64,000 nucleotides of DNA from an uncultured Fibrobacter sp. (GTDB taxonomy: Bacteria; Fibrobacterota; Fibrobacteria; Fibrobacterales; Fibrobacteraceae): the NCBI RefSeq assembly GCF_947305105.1, contig NZ_CAMZCS010000006.1, positions 1-64,000 on the forward strand. The letters run 5' to 3'. This document shows, in pieces, positions 57,329 through 64,000 of the stretch (the stretch's first letter is position 1; each line of letters opens with the position of its first letter). The position numbers were made by a program, and so were the translations under genes. The notes under the pieces are model-generated. The model was given only the letters and a program-made list of their open reading frames with translations. It ran no database searches and was not told where the DNA came from.

Positions 57329-58213
57329 ATGGACAAGAATGTCATTGCGATTGGTTACGCGATAGCGGCGGCCGCATTTTATGCACTGAATGTTCCCTGC
57401 TCCAAAATGCTGCTGGCCCACATTTCGCCCGTATTCATGGCTGGGCTACTCTATATTGGAGCGGGGCTCGGCATTGGCTTCCTCTACCTGTTCCATGTTA
57501 GGCGCGAGTCCCAATCGGAACGGCTCTGCAAAAAAGATTTTCCCTACACGCTTGGCATGGTCCTGCTCGACATTGTCGCCCCCATACTGCTCATGTTCGG
57601 CGTCAAGTACGGAACATCCAGTAATGCATCGCTGCTCGGGAACTTCGAAATCGTCGCGACAACGTTGATTGCGCTATTCATCTTTAGAGAAAAGGTGTCT
57701 ACGCGTTTGTGGATTGCGATTTTATTCATAACGACATCCAGTTTCATCCTCTCGTTCGAAAATGCCGACGGATTCAACTTTTCGATCGGCTCCATCTTCG
57801 TTCTCGGAGCGACCATCTGCTGGGGGCTAGAAAACAACTGCACCCGCAAAATTTCGGACAAAAGCACATACCAGATTGTGACCATAAAAGGCCTCTGTTC
57901 CGGAATCGGTTCCATCGTCGTTTCGATTACCACAGGCGAAATGCATTTTGCCGTAAAATACATCCCGCTCGCCCTGCTGCTCGGCTTTGTGGCTTACGGC
58001 CTAAGCATTTTCACCTACATCCGCGCGCAAAAATACCTGGGAGCCGCAAAGACCAGCGCCTTTTACGCATTCGCGCCCTTTATCGGCGTCCTGTTTTCTG
58101 TCGTGCTCCTGAACGAAAAAATCACGCTACAGAACACCATAGCATTCCTAGTCATGATTATCGGAACGATATTCGTCGTTTACGATACACTTGACCGTTC
58201 GCACTTTATGTAA
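57329..58213 (+). CDS. EamA (DMT) family transporter
   Basis: 294 residues with ten helices in two EamA repeats (ALNVPCSKMLLAHISPVFMA, ATTLIALFIFREKVSTRLW; AKTSAFYAFAPFIGVLFSVV). DMT transporters export small metabolites; the substrate is unknown. TACATTTA ends 4 nt before the ATG, so it may have its own near-leaderless promoter 34 nt past the MATE stop and not depend on the upstream operon. Confidence 0.9.
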   Translation: MDKNVIAIGYAIAAAAFYALNVPCSKMLLAHISPVFMAGLLYIGAGLGIGFLYLFHVRRESQSERLCKKDFPYTLGMVLLDIVAPILLMFGVKYGTSSNASLLGNFEIVATTLIALFIFREKVSTRLWIAILFITTSSFILSFENADGFNFSIGSIFVLGATICWGLENNCTRKISDKSTYQIVTIKGLCSGIGSIVVSITTGEMHFAVKYIPLALLLGFVAYGLSIFTYIRAQKYLGAAKTSAFYAFAPFIGVLFSVVLLNEKITLQNTIAFLVMIIGTIFVVYDTLDRSHFM

Positions 58214-58237
58214 ATTATGAAAAAAGGTAAAATAAAT

Positions 58238-58996
58238 ATGCAGAAACATAAAATACTATTCGCCTGCGCCATGCTGTTCCTTGCCGCTTGTGGCGACGAA
58301 TCTTCTAGCGCAAGCAACGAAGATACAGAAAAGGTCTTCAATTCGAGCTCTTCAGATTCCGACGATGAAATATCGTCAAGCAGCCTTAAGGAATCGTGTC
58401 CCAACAAGATTCTCTCGTCTTCTAGCGGAGCTCAAATAGATCCGACGACACTTTTCGAGACACGCGTCCCGCAAAAAGCCGTCCATTTATGTACATCGCA
58501 AGACGGTCTTAGCACTGAACATTATTATGATCAACATGACTGGATTTGTTCTTTCCTCTACGCCGACAAAAGCGGCTTTGTCTATGTGCAGGGTTCTCCT
58601 ACAGATTGCGAAGGTATTTGGTGGCCAAACCCGGTCATTACAGCGGATACTGCTATCTTATACGTCAACAAAAAGTACATCCCTTTAACCGACTTGACAT
58701 ACGAATGGGGCGGGAATCATCATAGCGACCGATTCCGCTTTACATACGACGGAAAGGTCTACGAATATCACCATTCTTCCATTGGAGCTGCATATCGCCC
58801 CTGTCAAGAAATGGACTGCATGCGGGTTTATAAGTCGGATGGCGAGACACTTATCGAAGATGGATGTGGCACAGATGAAGAAGACGTCTGCAAGATAAGG
58901 ACATTGCCCGTCGTTTGCCGCTTTGCCGATGAAAATGGTGAATTTGGTGACTTCACCGACACATTTAAACCATGTGGCGGTGACAACCGAGAATTT
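58238..58996 (+). CDS. Lipoprotein of unknown function
   Basis: 252 residues from the ATG at 58238, chosen because AAAGG lies about 10 nt upstream; an earlier ATG at 58217 has no ribosome site. The stop codon is TAA at 58997-58999. The lipobox FLAAC is followed by a long Ser/Glu/Asp linker. The body has eight or more Cys, likely disulfides, and WWPNP and YEWGGNHH motifs of no known family. Its end overlaps that of the convergent methyltransferase gene. Confidence 0.75.
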
Positions 58997-59595
58997 TAAT
59001 TTTTAATGCACTCCACATAGACCAAATCTATTCGGCCTTCGATAACGCGGTCCATCTTGATGGACCAGCCGTTAGATTCCAAGAAGGCCTTAAATTCATT
59101 CGCAGTCCATTCGTGCGCAAAGCGGATGCCTATAAGGTTCAGTATTTTTTTCCACAAGTTTTTCATGCCACTTACATTTAATAAGTAATTCGGGGCAATC
59201 AGCAATCCATCATCCTTTAAAACACGGCGGATTTCCGCCAGCGCCTTTTCTGGATTCGGGATAATATGAAGCGCATTTGCGATGACTACGACATCGAAAG
59301 AATTGTCCTCGAACCGTAACGAAGTCGCATCAGCCACCTCAAAGCTCAAATTTTCGGGATTCTTCGCCTTGAGTGCCGTTTCGATCATCTTAGGGGCCAA
59401 ATCAGTCGCCACTACAGACTTTGCAGCAGGCGCAATATGCCGGGCAATCATTCCAGGGCCGGTCGCAAGTTCAAGCACTACCTTCCCCTTGGCAACTTCA
59501 CCGATACGCTCGTACAGATAACTGTAGATATTCTTCTGCACGCGCATGGAAAATTCGTAAACAGGCGCGAAAAAGTTCCAAATATTCTTACTCAT
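58996..59595 (-). CDS. Class I SAM-dependent methyltransferase
   Basis: 199 residues. The SAM-binding motif I is VVLELATGPGMIARHIAP, motif II VVATDLAPKMI, and the post-motif FEVADATSLRFEDNSFDVVV is typical of UbiE/Methyltransf_11 enzymes. The substrate is unknown. AGAGG lies 6 nt before the ATG. It starts 8 nt after the hydrolase stop, so the two form an operon, perhaps acting on a ligand brought in by the adjacent ECF transporter; such methyltransferases are found beside transporters of this type, which is context, not proof. Confidence 0.9.
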   Translation of the reverse strand: MSKNIWNFFAPVYEFSMRVQKNIYSYLYERIGEVAKGKVVLELATGPGMIARHIAPAAKSVVATDLAPKMIETALKAKNPENLSFEVADATSLRFEDNSFDVVVIANALHIIPNPEKALAEIRRVLKDDGLLIAPNYLLNVSGMKNLWKKILNLIGIRFAHEWTANEFKAFLESNGWSIKMDRVIEGRIDLVYVECIKN

Positions 59596-59603
59596 AGCAA
59601 CCT

Positions 59604-60803
59604 CTACTGAGGCGCAATATAGTAATACGCAACTACAACATTTTTGCGTGCTACGGCATTATCAAGGAATTCGAACATTGTGCGGTAAGCGTAATCGCGA
59701 ACATCCTTACGAGAAAGGAATAAATCGTGCATTCCGTCTTCAACAGTCACCGTTCTGACATCGGGTCCTAACTTGGGAGCCCATTTTTCAAGAAGATTCA
59801 CATCCAACATGCAGTCACAACGCATGTAGTCATCATCCCACTTGACTTTATCAATAGTGCAGCCGCTACGCATCATAAGGACGGGTGCCTTTATCTGCAT
59901 TCCCGCATGGATCCACTTGATTCCCCTTTCTGTTGCACGGAGGTAACCGAAGTACTGCTGCGGCCATTCGTCGCTCTTTAATTCCGTATTGAATTCCCAT
60001 TCACCTTTTTCTGTTTTCAAAAGAGACATATTGTACTTGGGAGATTCCTGTTTCGGTGCAGGCATATCGGGCATCAGGAGCGCAATATCCGAAAAAACTG
60101 GATAAGCTATATTGCGGACGAACCAGCTGTTTTTATAATCAAGGAAGGGACTATTCAAAACGAGCGCCGCAAAATCCTCGCTATTGCGCTCGTTCAGGTA
60201 ATTCGGCATAATTAAGCCACCCTGGGAATGTCCGATAATAACAAATGGCAGCGTATTCGTCGATCCTGAATTATCTGCAGCAATTTTTTTGCTAAGCGCC
60301 ACGGCAGCATCTAATTCGGCATAATATTCCTTGACGCTTCGCATATCGGAACGCGGGTCACCTTCGCGATACGAGCGACCATTATAATGTAAGTCAATCG
60401 CAAAGAACGCAAATCCCGCCGAATCCGATTTTTCAGCAAGCTCTTCTTGGAAGAAATAATCGTTATATCCATGCACGTACAGGATAATTCCACGTGGGCT
60501 GACAGCCTGATTTATTGAACGCGGAGAACTCCCGAAGGGGTATTCAATCAACGTCGAACGGAATACCTTGTCGTAAGGATTTACCTCTATCGGATAAATC
60601 TGATAAGGTGCGCCAAGTTCTGGGTCCACCGCCATCTGTGGCAAAGTTTTGTCAATGATTACTTGCAGCGTGGCCGCCGAAAGCGGTTTGCTGTACGCCT
60701 CATCGCGTTTCTTTTCTTTGCATGCAGCAAGGCAAGCAGTGGCTGAAGTGGCAGAAATTAATACGGCCAAAGCCGTGGCAGCGATTATTTTTAATTTGTT
60801 CAT
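59604..60803 (-). CDS. Alpha/beta hydrolase, probably exported lipoprotein
   Basis: 399 residues. The N-terminus (ALAVLISATSATACLAAC) is a signal peptide with a likely lipobox LAAC. An alpha/beta hydrolase (lysophospholipase-like) fold follows: oxyanion motif LYVHGYNDY, nucleophile elbow GHSQGG (Ser about 192), and a late His in VEDGMHDLF. It could be an esterase acting in the periplasm, for example on ester-linked chelators, but the substrate is not known. Upstream lies a copy of the shared box, and the ECF ATPase gene ends 60 nt away. Confidence 0.85.
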   Translation of the reverse strand: MNKLKIIAATALAVLISATSATACLAACKEKKRDEAYSKPLSAATLQVIIDKTLPQMAVDPELGAPYQIYPIEVNPYDKVFRSTLIEYPFGSSPRSINQAVSPRGIILYVHGYNDYFFQEELAEKSDSAGFAFFAIDLHYNGRSYREGDPRSDMRSVKEYYAELDAAVALSKKIAADNSGSTNTLPFVIIGHSQGGLIMPNYLNERNSEDFAALVLNSPFLDYKNSWFVRNIAYPVFSDIALLMPDMPAPKQESPKYNMSLLKTEKGEWEFNTELKSDEWPQQYFGYLRATERGIKWIHAGMQIKAPVLMMRSGCTIDKVKWDDDYMRCDCMLDVNLLEKWAPKLGPDVRTVTVEDGMHDLFLSRKDVRDYAYRTMFEFLDNAVARKNVVVAYYYIAPQ

Positions 60804-60810
60804 GCCAGAA

Positions 60811-60853
60811 CAATAATAAAGCAGGCAAATTCGTTCTACTCCAAATAGGCCAA
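60811..60853 (-). promoter_or_regulatory. Copy of the shared box before the hydrolase gene
   Basis: TTTGGAGTAGA on the minus strand (60845-60835). Upstream of it GAAATCCG is conserved at the same distance as in the 52.3-kb operator. Downstream, TATTATTG (60818-60811) is a -7-like element, but 3 nt closer than at the other three promoters. Confidence 0.5.
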
Positions 60854-60863
60854 ACGAAATCCG

Positions 60864-62336
60864 TTACGCATTCACCATCGTATCAATTAATTTTTCCCGA
60901 TTGCCTTGCAACGTATACTGTTCAGCGATTTTTCCGTGTTCCAAGCGAATGATATTGCTACAGCAATTCAAGATGAATTCGGGATCATGTGTAATCACAA
61001 GAAGCGTTTTTCCGCTGGCAGCAAGTTTCTGGAGAGGTGCCGACACGGCTAGCATTTGCCTGTAGTCAAGACCGCTAGTGGGTTCATCGAACACGACAAT
61101 ATCGCGACCGCTAGAAACGCCACTGCCAATAGCGACACGCTGTTTTTGCCCACCCGAAAGAGCCATCGGATGTTCGTACGCATACTGTTCCAGGTTCAAT
61201 CCAGCTAGAATTTCGAGAGCCGCTTTTTCATTTGGCGGGTCCATGCCCAGCAGGACTTCTTCGAGAACACTTTCGGTAAAAAGCTGGTGATTCACATCCT
61301 GCATAATCAAGTATGCGCCGTACTTGCGGACCTTGCGTTTTTGCCGCCATGCTCCACACAAACCGCACAGCACCTGCGCAAGTGTCGACTTCCCTGCCCC
61401 GTTATGGCCGATAAGGGCTGTAATTTGCCCCCGAGGGAGCGTAAGCGTCGGGATATCCAAAATGGGGAACTTGCGATTGTAGGCAAAATGCAAATCATAG
61501 AAGACGAGCAATTCTGAGGGAGATTGCTTCGCTGGATCCTTCGAACCTTCCGGCCCTTCGGCAAGCTCAGGGGCCTTATTCTTAAGTTGTTTCAAGTTCA
61601 TGCAGCGCAATCCGAGGCTTGCCGCATATTCCGGGCCTTTCGCTTCGAGTTCCGCAGGAGTCCATTCGTGCGCAATACAGCCATCTTTTACATAGCAAAT
61701 CCGATCTGCGATTTCGCGCAGGTAATGGATGCGGTGCTCTACGACAACTACGGTCTTTCCAGCTTTTTTCCAGCGGGCCACAATTTCAGCCAAATCCGCA
61801 ACGCTTTTGAGGTCAAGATTTGCCGAGGGTTCGTCAAGTACGAAAATTTCGGGATCGGTCGCAGAGACCGAGGCGCAGGCGATTTTTTGCTTTTCTCCGC
61901 CAGAAAGGTGGAAGATATTTCGGCCCGCCAAATGTTCTATGTGGAATTCCTTCACGACGCGATTCACGCGTTCCCGGATATCTTCCGGATCCATTCCCAA
62001 GTTTTCGCAGCCAAAGGCGATTTCACTGTCGGTATCGATGTTGAAAAACTGCGAACGCGGATTTTGGAAAACGGAACCCACATATCGTGAAATTTCGGCG
62101 AGTGTCATATCGGCGGTATTCTTGTCGCCGAGCAATACGTCGCCCGCCATCGTTCCCGATTGATAAAGCGGAATAAGCCCGTTAATCAGCTTAGAAATTG
62201 TCGTCTTTCCGCAACCCGACTCCCCCGCCAATATCACACACTCCCCCGAACGGATTTCAAGGTTCAAATCCTTGATGACTGCATCGTACAAGGAATCAGT
62301 GTAGGAGAAGGAAACGTTTTTTAAGGAGATGTTCAT
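60864..62336 (-). CDS. ECF transporter energizing ATPases A1 and A2, fused
   Basis: 490 residues with two ABC ATPase domains. Domain 1: Walker A GESGCGKTT (about 35), Q-loop, signature HLSGGEKQK, Walker B FVLDEPSANLD. Domain 2: GHNGAGKST (about 305), signature ALSGGQKQR, VVFDEPTSGLD. Energy-coupling factor systems use such ATPases with a T component and an S component to import vitamins or metals. The inter-domain linker (about 250-275, APELAEGPEGSK and AKQSPSE) is built from REP-like sequence. The ATG at 62336 is 1 nt past the T-component stop. Confidence 0.92.
   Translation of the reverse strand: MNISLKNVSFSYTDSLYDAVIKDLNLEIRSGECVILAGESGCGKTTISKLINGLIPLYQSGTMAGDVLLGDKNTADMTLAEISRYVGSVFQNPRSQFFNIDTDSEIAFGCENLGMDPEDIRERVNRVVKEFHIEHLAGRNIFHLSGGEKQKIACASVSATDPEIFVLDEPSANLDLKSVADLAEIVARWKKAGKTVVVVEHRIHYLREIADRICYVKDGCIAHEWTPAELEAKGPEYAASLGLRCMNLKQLKNKAPELAEGPEGSKDPAKQSPSELLVFYDLHFAYNRKFPILDIPTLTLPRGQITALIGHNGAGKSTLAQVLCGLCGAWRQKRKVRKYGAYLIMQDVNHQLFTESVLEEVLLGMDPPNEKAALEILAGLNLEQYAYEHPMALSGGQKQRVAIGSGVSSGRDIVVFDEPTSGLDYRQMLAVSAPLQKLAASGKTLLVITHDPEFILNCCSNIIRLEHGKIAEQYTLQGNREKLIDTMVNA
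61521..61575. repeat. REP-like elements A and partial B in the EcfA linker
   Basis: A type A palindrome (61552-61575, GGCCCTTCGG to CAGGGGCC) is next to a type B fragment (AGATTGCTTCGCTG, 61521-61534). Together they encode the linker between the two ATPase domains. Confidence 0.82.
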
Positions 62337-62337
62337 T

Positions 62338-63066
62338 TTATGAGAAAAGAGCACTTATAATGTCTATAATGGATTGTTTCGCTCTGCTCGCAATGACAAA
62401 GCAGGTCGCAACAAAAATGCAATACACGAAGACAATCAAATCCTGCACATGGAAACCAATCGTCGCGACACAGGTGCGCTTTGTTTCGGGCGAAAGGCCG
62501 CGGGTCACCGCCGCAATCGAAAGTTCATCGGCGATTTTTGTAAGCGAGACAAGCAACGGAACCAAACGATATTCCAGAATCGAGAACGGGTTCGTTAGCG
62601 TACGCAAACTGAACAGCCGGATTCCACGCATCTGCATGGCATGCCCGATATCGCGAGCCTCGTCAAACAATGTCGGGAAAAAGCGAATCATCACCGTAAG
62701 GGGTATCGTCAATTTATTCGGCACATGCATCCGGGCCATTGCCACCAAGAACTCGTTTACCTTGGTCGTCTGCATGACATAGTAAAGCACAATGCCGATG
62801 GGCATCATGCGCGAAACAATCATCATCGTCGAAACACCCAAAGTGCCCACCCTCCCGACATCCATCGTCTTCAGGTGTTCAAATCCAAGTGCCGCCGTCA
62901 AATATACCGAAAAGAAAATAAGAACGAATCTCCACTTTCTTTCGAACAAAAGTAAAACCGCCGGAACGGCAAACATCAACGAACTATAAGCAATTGGAGC
63001 CGAAAGGATTACGCTATTCGCCACCACGGCTAAAAATAATTTTGTCCGCGGATCTAACGTAAACAT
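62338..63066 (-). CDS. ECF transporter transmembrane component T
   Basis: 242 residues from the ATG at 63066 (MFTLDPRTKLFLAV), the usual EcfT start, with AGGG upstream; a longer frame would translate a REP element. Five or six helices, and the ECF T signature helix region with ARMHVPNKLTIPLTVMIRFFP and IGHAMQMRGIR (Ala-Arg-Gly type coupling motif). The C-terminal 20 residues (VIASRAKQSIIDII) are encoded by a REP-like palindrome, so the native C-terminus appears altered. Confidence 0.9.
   Translation of the reverse strand: MFTLDPRTKLFLAVVANSVILSAPIAYSSLMFAVPAVLLLFERKWRFVLIFFSVYLTAALGFEHLKTMDVGRVGTLGVSTMMIVSRMMPIGIVLYYVMQTTKVNEFLVAMARMHVPNKLTIPLTVMIRFFPTLFDEARDIGHAMQMRGIRLFSLRTLTNPFSILEYRLVPLLVSLTKIADELSIAAVTRGLSPETKRTCVATIGFHVQDLIVFVYCIFVATCFVIASRAKQSIIDIISALFS
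62371..62398. repeat. REP-like palindrome, type B, at the 3' end of ecfT
   Basis: GGATTGTTTCGC to TCGCAATGACA. Translated as VIASRAKQS near the EcfT C-terminus. Confidence 0.85.
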
Positions 63067-63078
63067 AAATTCAGCCCT

Positions 63079-63112
63079 AGATTGCTTCGTCACTTCGTTC
63101 CTCGCAATGACA
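63079..63112. repeat. REP-like palindrome, type B, between ecfS and ecfT
   Basis: A 34-nt variant with a longer middle (CGTCACTTCGTTCC), occupying most of the 49-nt gap between the S- and T-component genes. Confidence 0.88.
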
Positions 63113-63115
63113 ATT

Positions 63116-63727
63116 CTATGCAAGTCCGATGCGTTCAAAATGCTTTTTCATTACGCGGCGAGCCACAAGCCCACCCACGATTGCACCCAAAATGCCAAAG
63201 GCATAAATCGCAACCAGAGGCCATGGGCTTTGAGAAAGTTCCGCCAATTTTGCCACATAACCCGCATCGCACATAGTGCGCGTATATTCCAGGTATTCTT
63301 CGGTTGATGTCCAAAGAGGAAGCATCATCGAAGAAGACATGAAGCTCATCACGATATTTGCAGAGAACAGTCCCGCAAAAGATTTACCTATAAACTTGAT
63401 GCATGAACCTGCAAGCAAACCGACAAGCAAGCTAATGGCAAGCATCAAAATGCCCTGTCCCATAACAAACATGGCCGTGCCGAAAAATCCGCAGAATATA
63501 AGACCGCAAAGAATAGAGCGTTCCACCTTCGAAAAGAACAGGAACAACGGAATACTTGTTACAAGAGCTATGCTACCTGTCGAAAAGACAATCAGCGCTG
63601 GAATGTAACCAATGCTCGAAGACAAGAACGAAAGTACAATGTATAGAGCAGCAAAAATGCCCACGTTCACCAGGTCGCGGACCAACGTATTCGAAGATTT
63701 CTTTCCCGTCGTTCTGATATTACTCAT
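63116..63727 (-). CDS. ECF transporter substrate-binding component (MptD/Trep_Strep family)
   Basis: 203 residues from the ATG at 63727, with GGAG 8 nt upstream. Five or six helices (VGIFAALYIVLSFLSSSIG, ALVTSIPLFLFFSKV, GILMLAISLLVGLLAGSC, GILGAIVGGLVARRVMKKHF) and overall pattern fit the Trep_Strep (TIGR02185) S-component family, whose ligands are not settled. It is the first gene of an S-T-A1A2 operon. The promoter carries the shared GGAGTAGA box. Confidence 0.85.
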   Translation of the reverse strand: MSNIRTTGKKSSNTLVRDLVNVGIFAALYIVLSFLSSSIGYIPALIVFSTGSIALVTSIPLFLFFSKVERSILCGLIFCGFFGTAMFVMGQGILMLAISLLVGLLAGSCIKFIGKSFAGLFSANIVMSFMSSSMMLPLWTSTEEYLEYTRTMCDAGYVAKLAELSQSPWPLVAIYAFGILGAIVGGLVARRVMKKHFERIGLA

Positions 63728-63766
63728 AAAAAACTCCAATTAAATTTACAGGGTTACAGAGCGTAA

Positions 63767-63803
63767 CAAATAGAGTTTTTAAAGCAAATTTTTTCTACTC
63801 CAA
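63767..63803 (-). promoter_or_regulatory. Shared box and -7-like element of the ECF operon
   Basis: TTGGAGTAGA (63803-63794 on the minus strand), then exactly 22 nt, then ATTTG (63771-63767; octamer TCTATTTG). Same geometry as both promoters at 52.3 kb. Confidence 0.7.
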
Positions 63804-63811
63804 TTAGACAG

Positions 63812-63841
63812 AAAAAAGGACCGCAGCTTTCGCCACAGTCC
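63812..63841 (-). terminator. Terminator of the right-edge outer-membrane protein gene
   Basis: On the minus strand GGAC...GC, loop GAAA, GC...GTCC, then six Ts. Confidence 0.85.
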
Positions 63842-63865
63842 CCTTCTGAGCACTTTATGAGATGA

Positions 63866-64000
63866 TTAGAAACTAAACACAGATTCAACACCGAACTTGA
63901 GACCTGCATCATCGCCAGCGTCATCCCCAACCGGGATATCCACCATGGCAAAGCCAGTAACTTCAAGCCCTTCCACCGGAGTGAAGTACGCACGGACACC
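63866..64000 (-). CDS. C-terminus of an outer-membrane beta-barrel protein (cut by window edge)
   Basis: The last 44 residues of a protein entering from the right edge: two amphipathic strands, GVRAYFTPVEGLEVTGFAMV and AGLKFGVESVFSF, with a Gly/Asp-rich turn between them and a terminal Phe. This is typical of a porin-like barrel end. A terminator follows. An overlapping 81-residue open frame in another phase on the same strand is a shadow. Confidence 0.75.
   Translation of the reverse strand, partial: GVRAYFTPVEGLEVTGFAMVDIPVGDDAGDDAGLKFGVESVFSF

Noticed and set aside
63754-63999. 81-codon minus-strand frame at the right edge
   Set aside because: It covers the terminator and the shared promoter box. 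The overlapping frame encoding a barrel C-terminus ending in Phe is the coding one.

Overview
The window looks like a chromosomal segment of a Fibrobacter (F. succinogenes-like, Fibrobacterota). The evidence is several lipoproteins with a lipobox followed by a poly-Ser/Glu linker, a large-protein family I recall as Fibrobacter-specific (TIGR02171), plant-polymer-oriented secreted proteins with C-terminal domains like those used for surface sorting, and promoters with the Bacteroidota-type -7 box TAnnTTTG. Core genes look GC-richer than two AT-rich accessory islets (about 2.2-4.8 kb and 36.0-38.4 kb). No rRNA, tRNA or CRISPR array was found.

Layout. 0-9.5 kb: serA (cut by the window edge), long-form ispG, an islet of three overlapping genes for secreted/lipoproteins next to an IS3 remnant, pnp-rpsO, a membrane protein and a histidine-phosphatase lipoprotein. 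9.5-24 kb: a 1572-residue von Willebrand A surface protein, a four-module Cys/Trp-rich secreted protein, folC, a heptad-repeat intergenic region with telomere-like G-runs, a secreted endonuclease I, and a double beta-helix (pectate-lyase-like) protein with a downstream lipoprotein. 24-34 kb: rpsD with a leader that can form a pseudoknot, a DUF4398/OmpA/Phd operon, xseA, a ybeY-corC operon, and a FecR-domain protein coupled to an outer-membrane barrel. 34-45.5 kb: an FAD-dependent oxidoreductase, the second islet (decayed Rpn-type nuclease, GNAT toxin with a 51-residue partner), an RluA-type pseudouridine synthase, a TIGR02171 pseudogene, and a carA-pyrG operon behind a structured leader.

45.5-64 kb is the most interesting part. 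A DtxR-type regulator with two matching operator-like palindromes heads a dtxR-feoA-feoB operon. Beside it lie a TonB-dependent receptor with a downstream surface lipoprotein (arranged like Bacteroides XusA/XusB), a divergent pair of exporter-fold ABC half-transporters followed by MATE and EamA transporters, and an ECF transporter (S, T and fused A1A2) followed by an alpha/beta hydrolase and a methyltransferase. The receptor, the ABC pair and the ECF operon share an upstream box, TTGGAGTAGA. At all three promoters it lies exactly 22 nt from an ATTTG -7-like element, and a fourth, less regular copy precedes the hydrolase. I read this as one co-regulated, probably activator-dependent, acquisition system; a xenosiderophore or other metal chelate is the best guess for its ligand.

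A second theme is palindromic REP-like sequence inserted in frame into proteins of this same block (FeoB, an ABC transporter, EcfA, EcfT and a lipoprotein signal peptide). A third is probable leaderless transcription: ispG, folC and the FAD oxidoreductase each have TAnnTTTG exactly 5 nt before the ATG.
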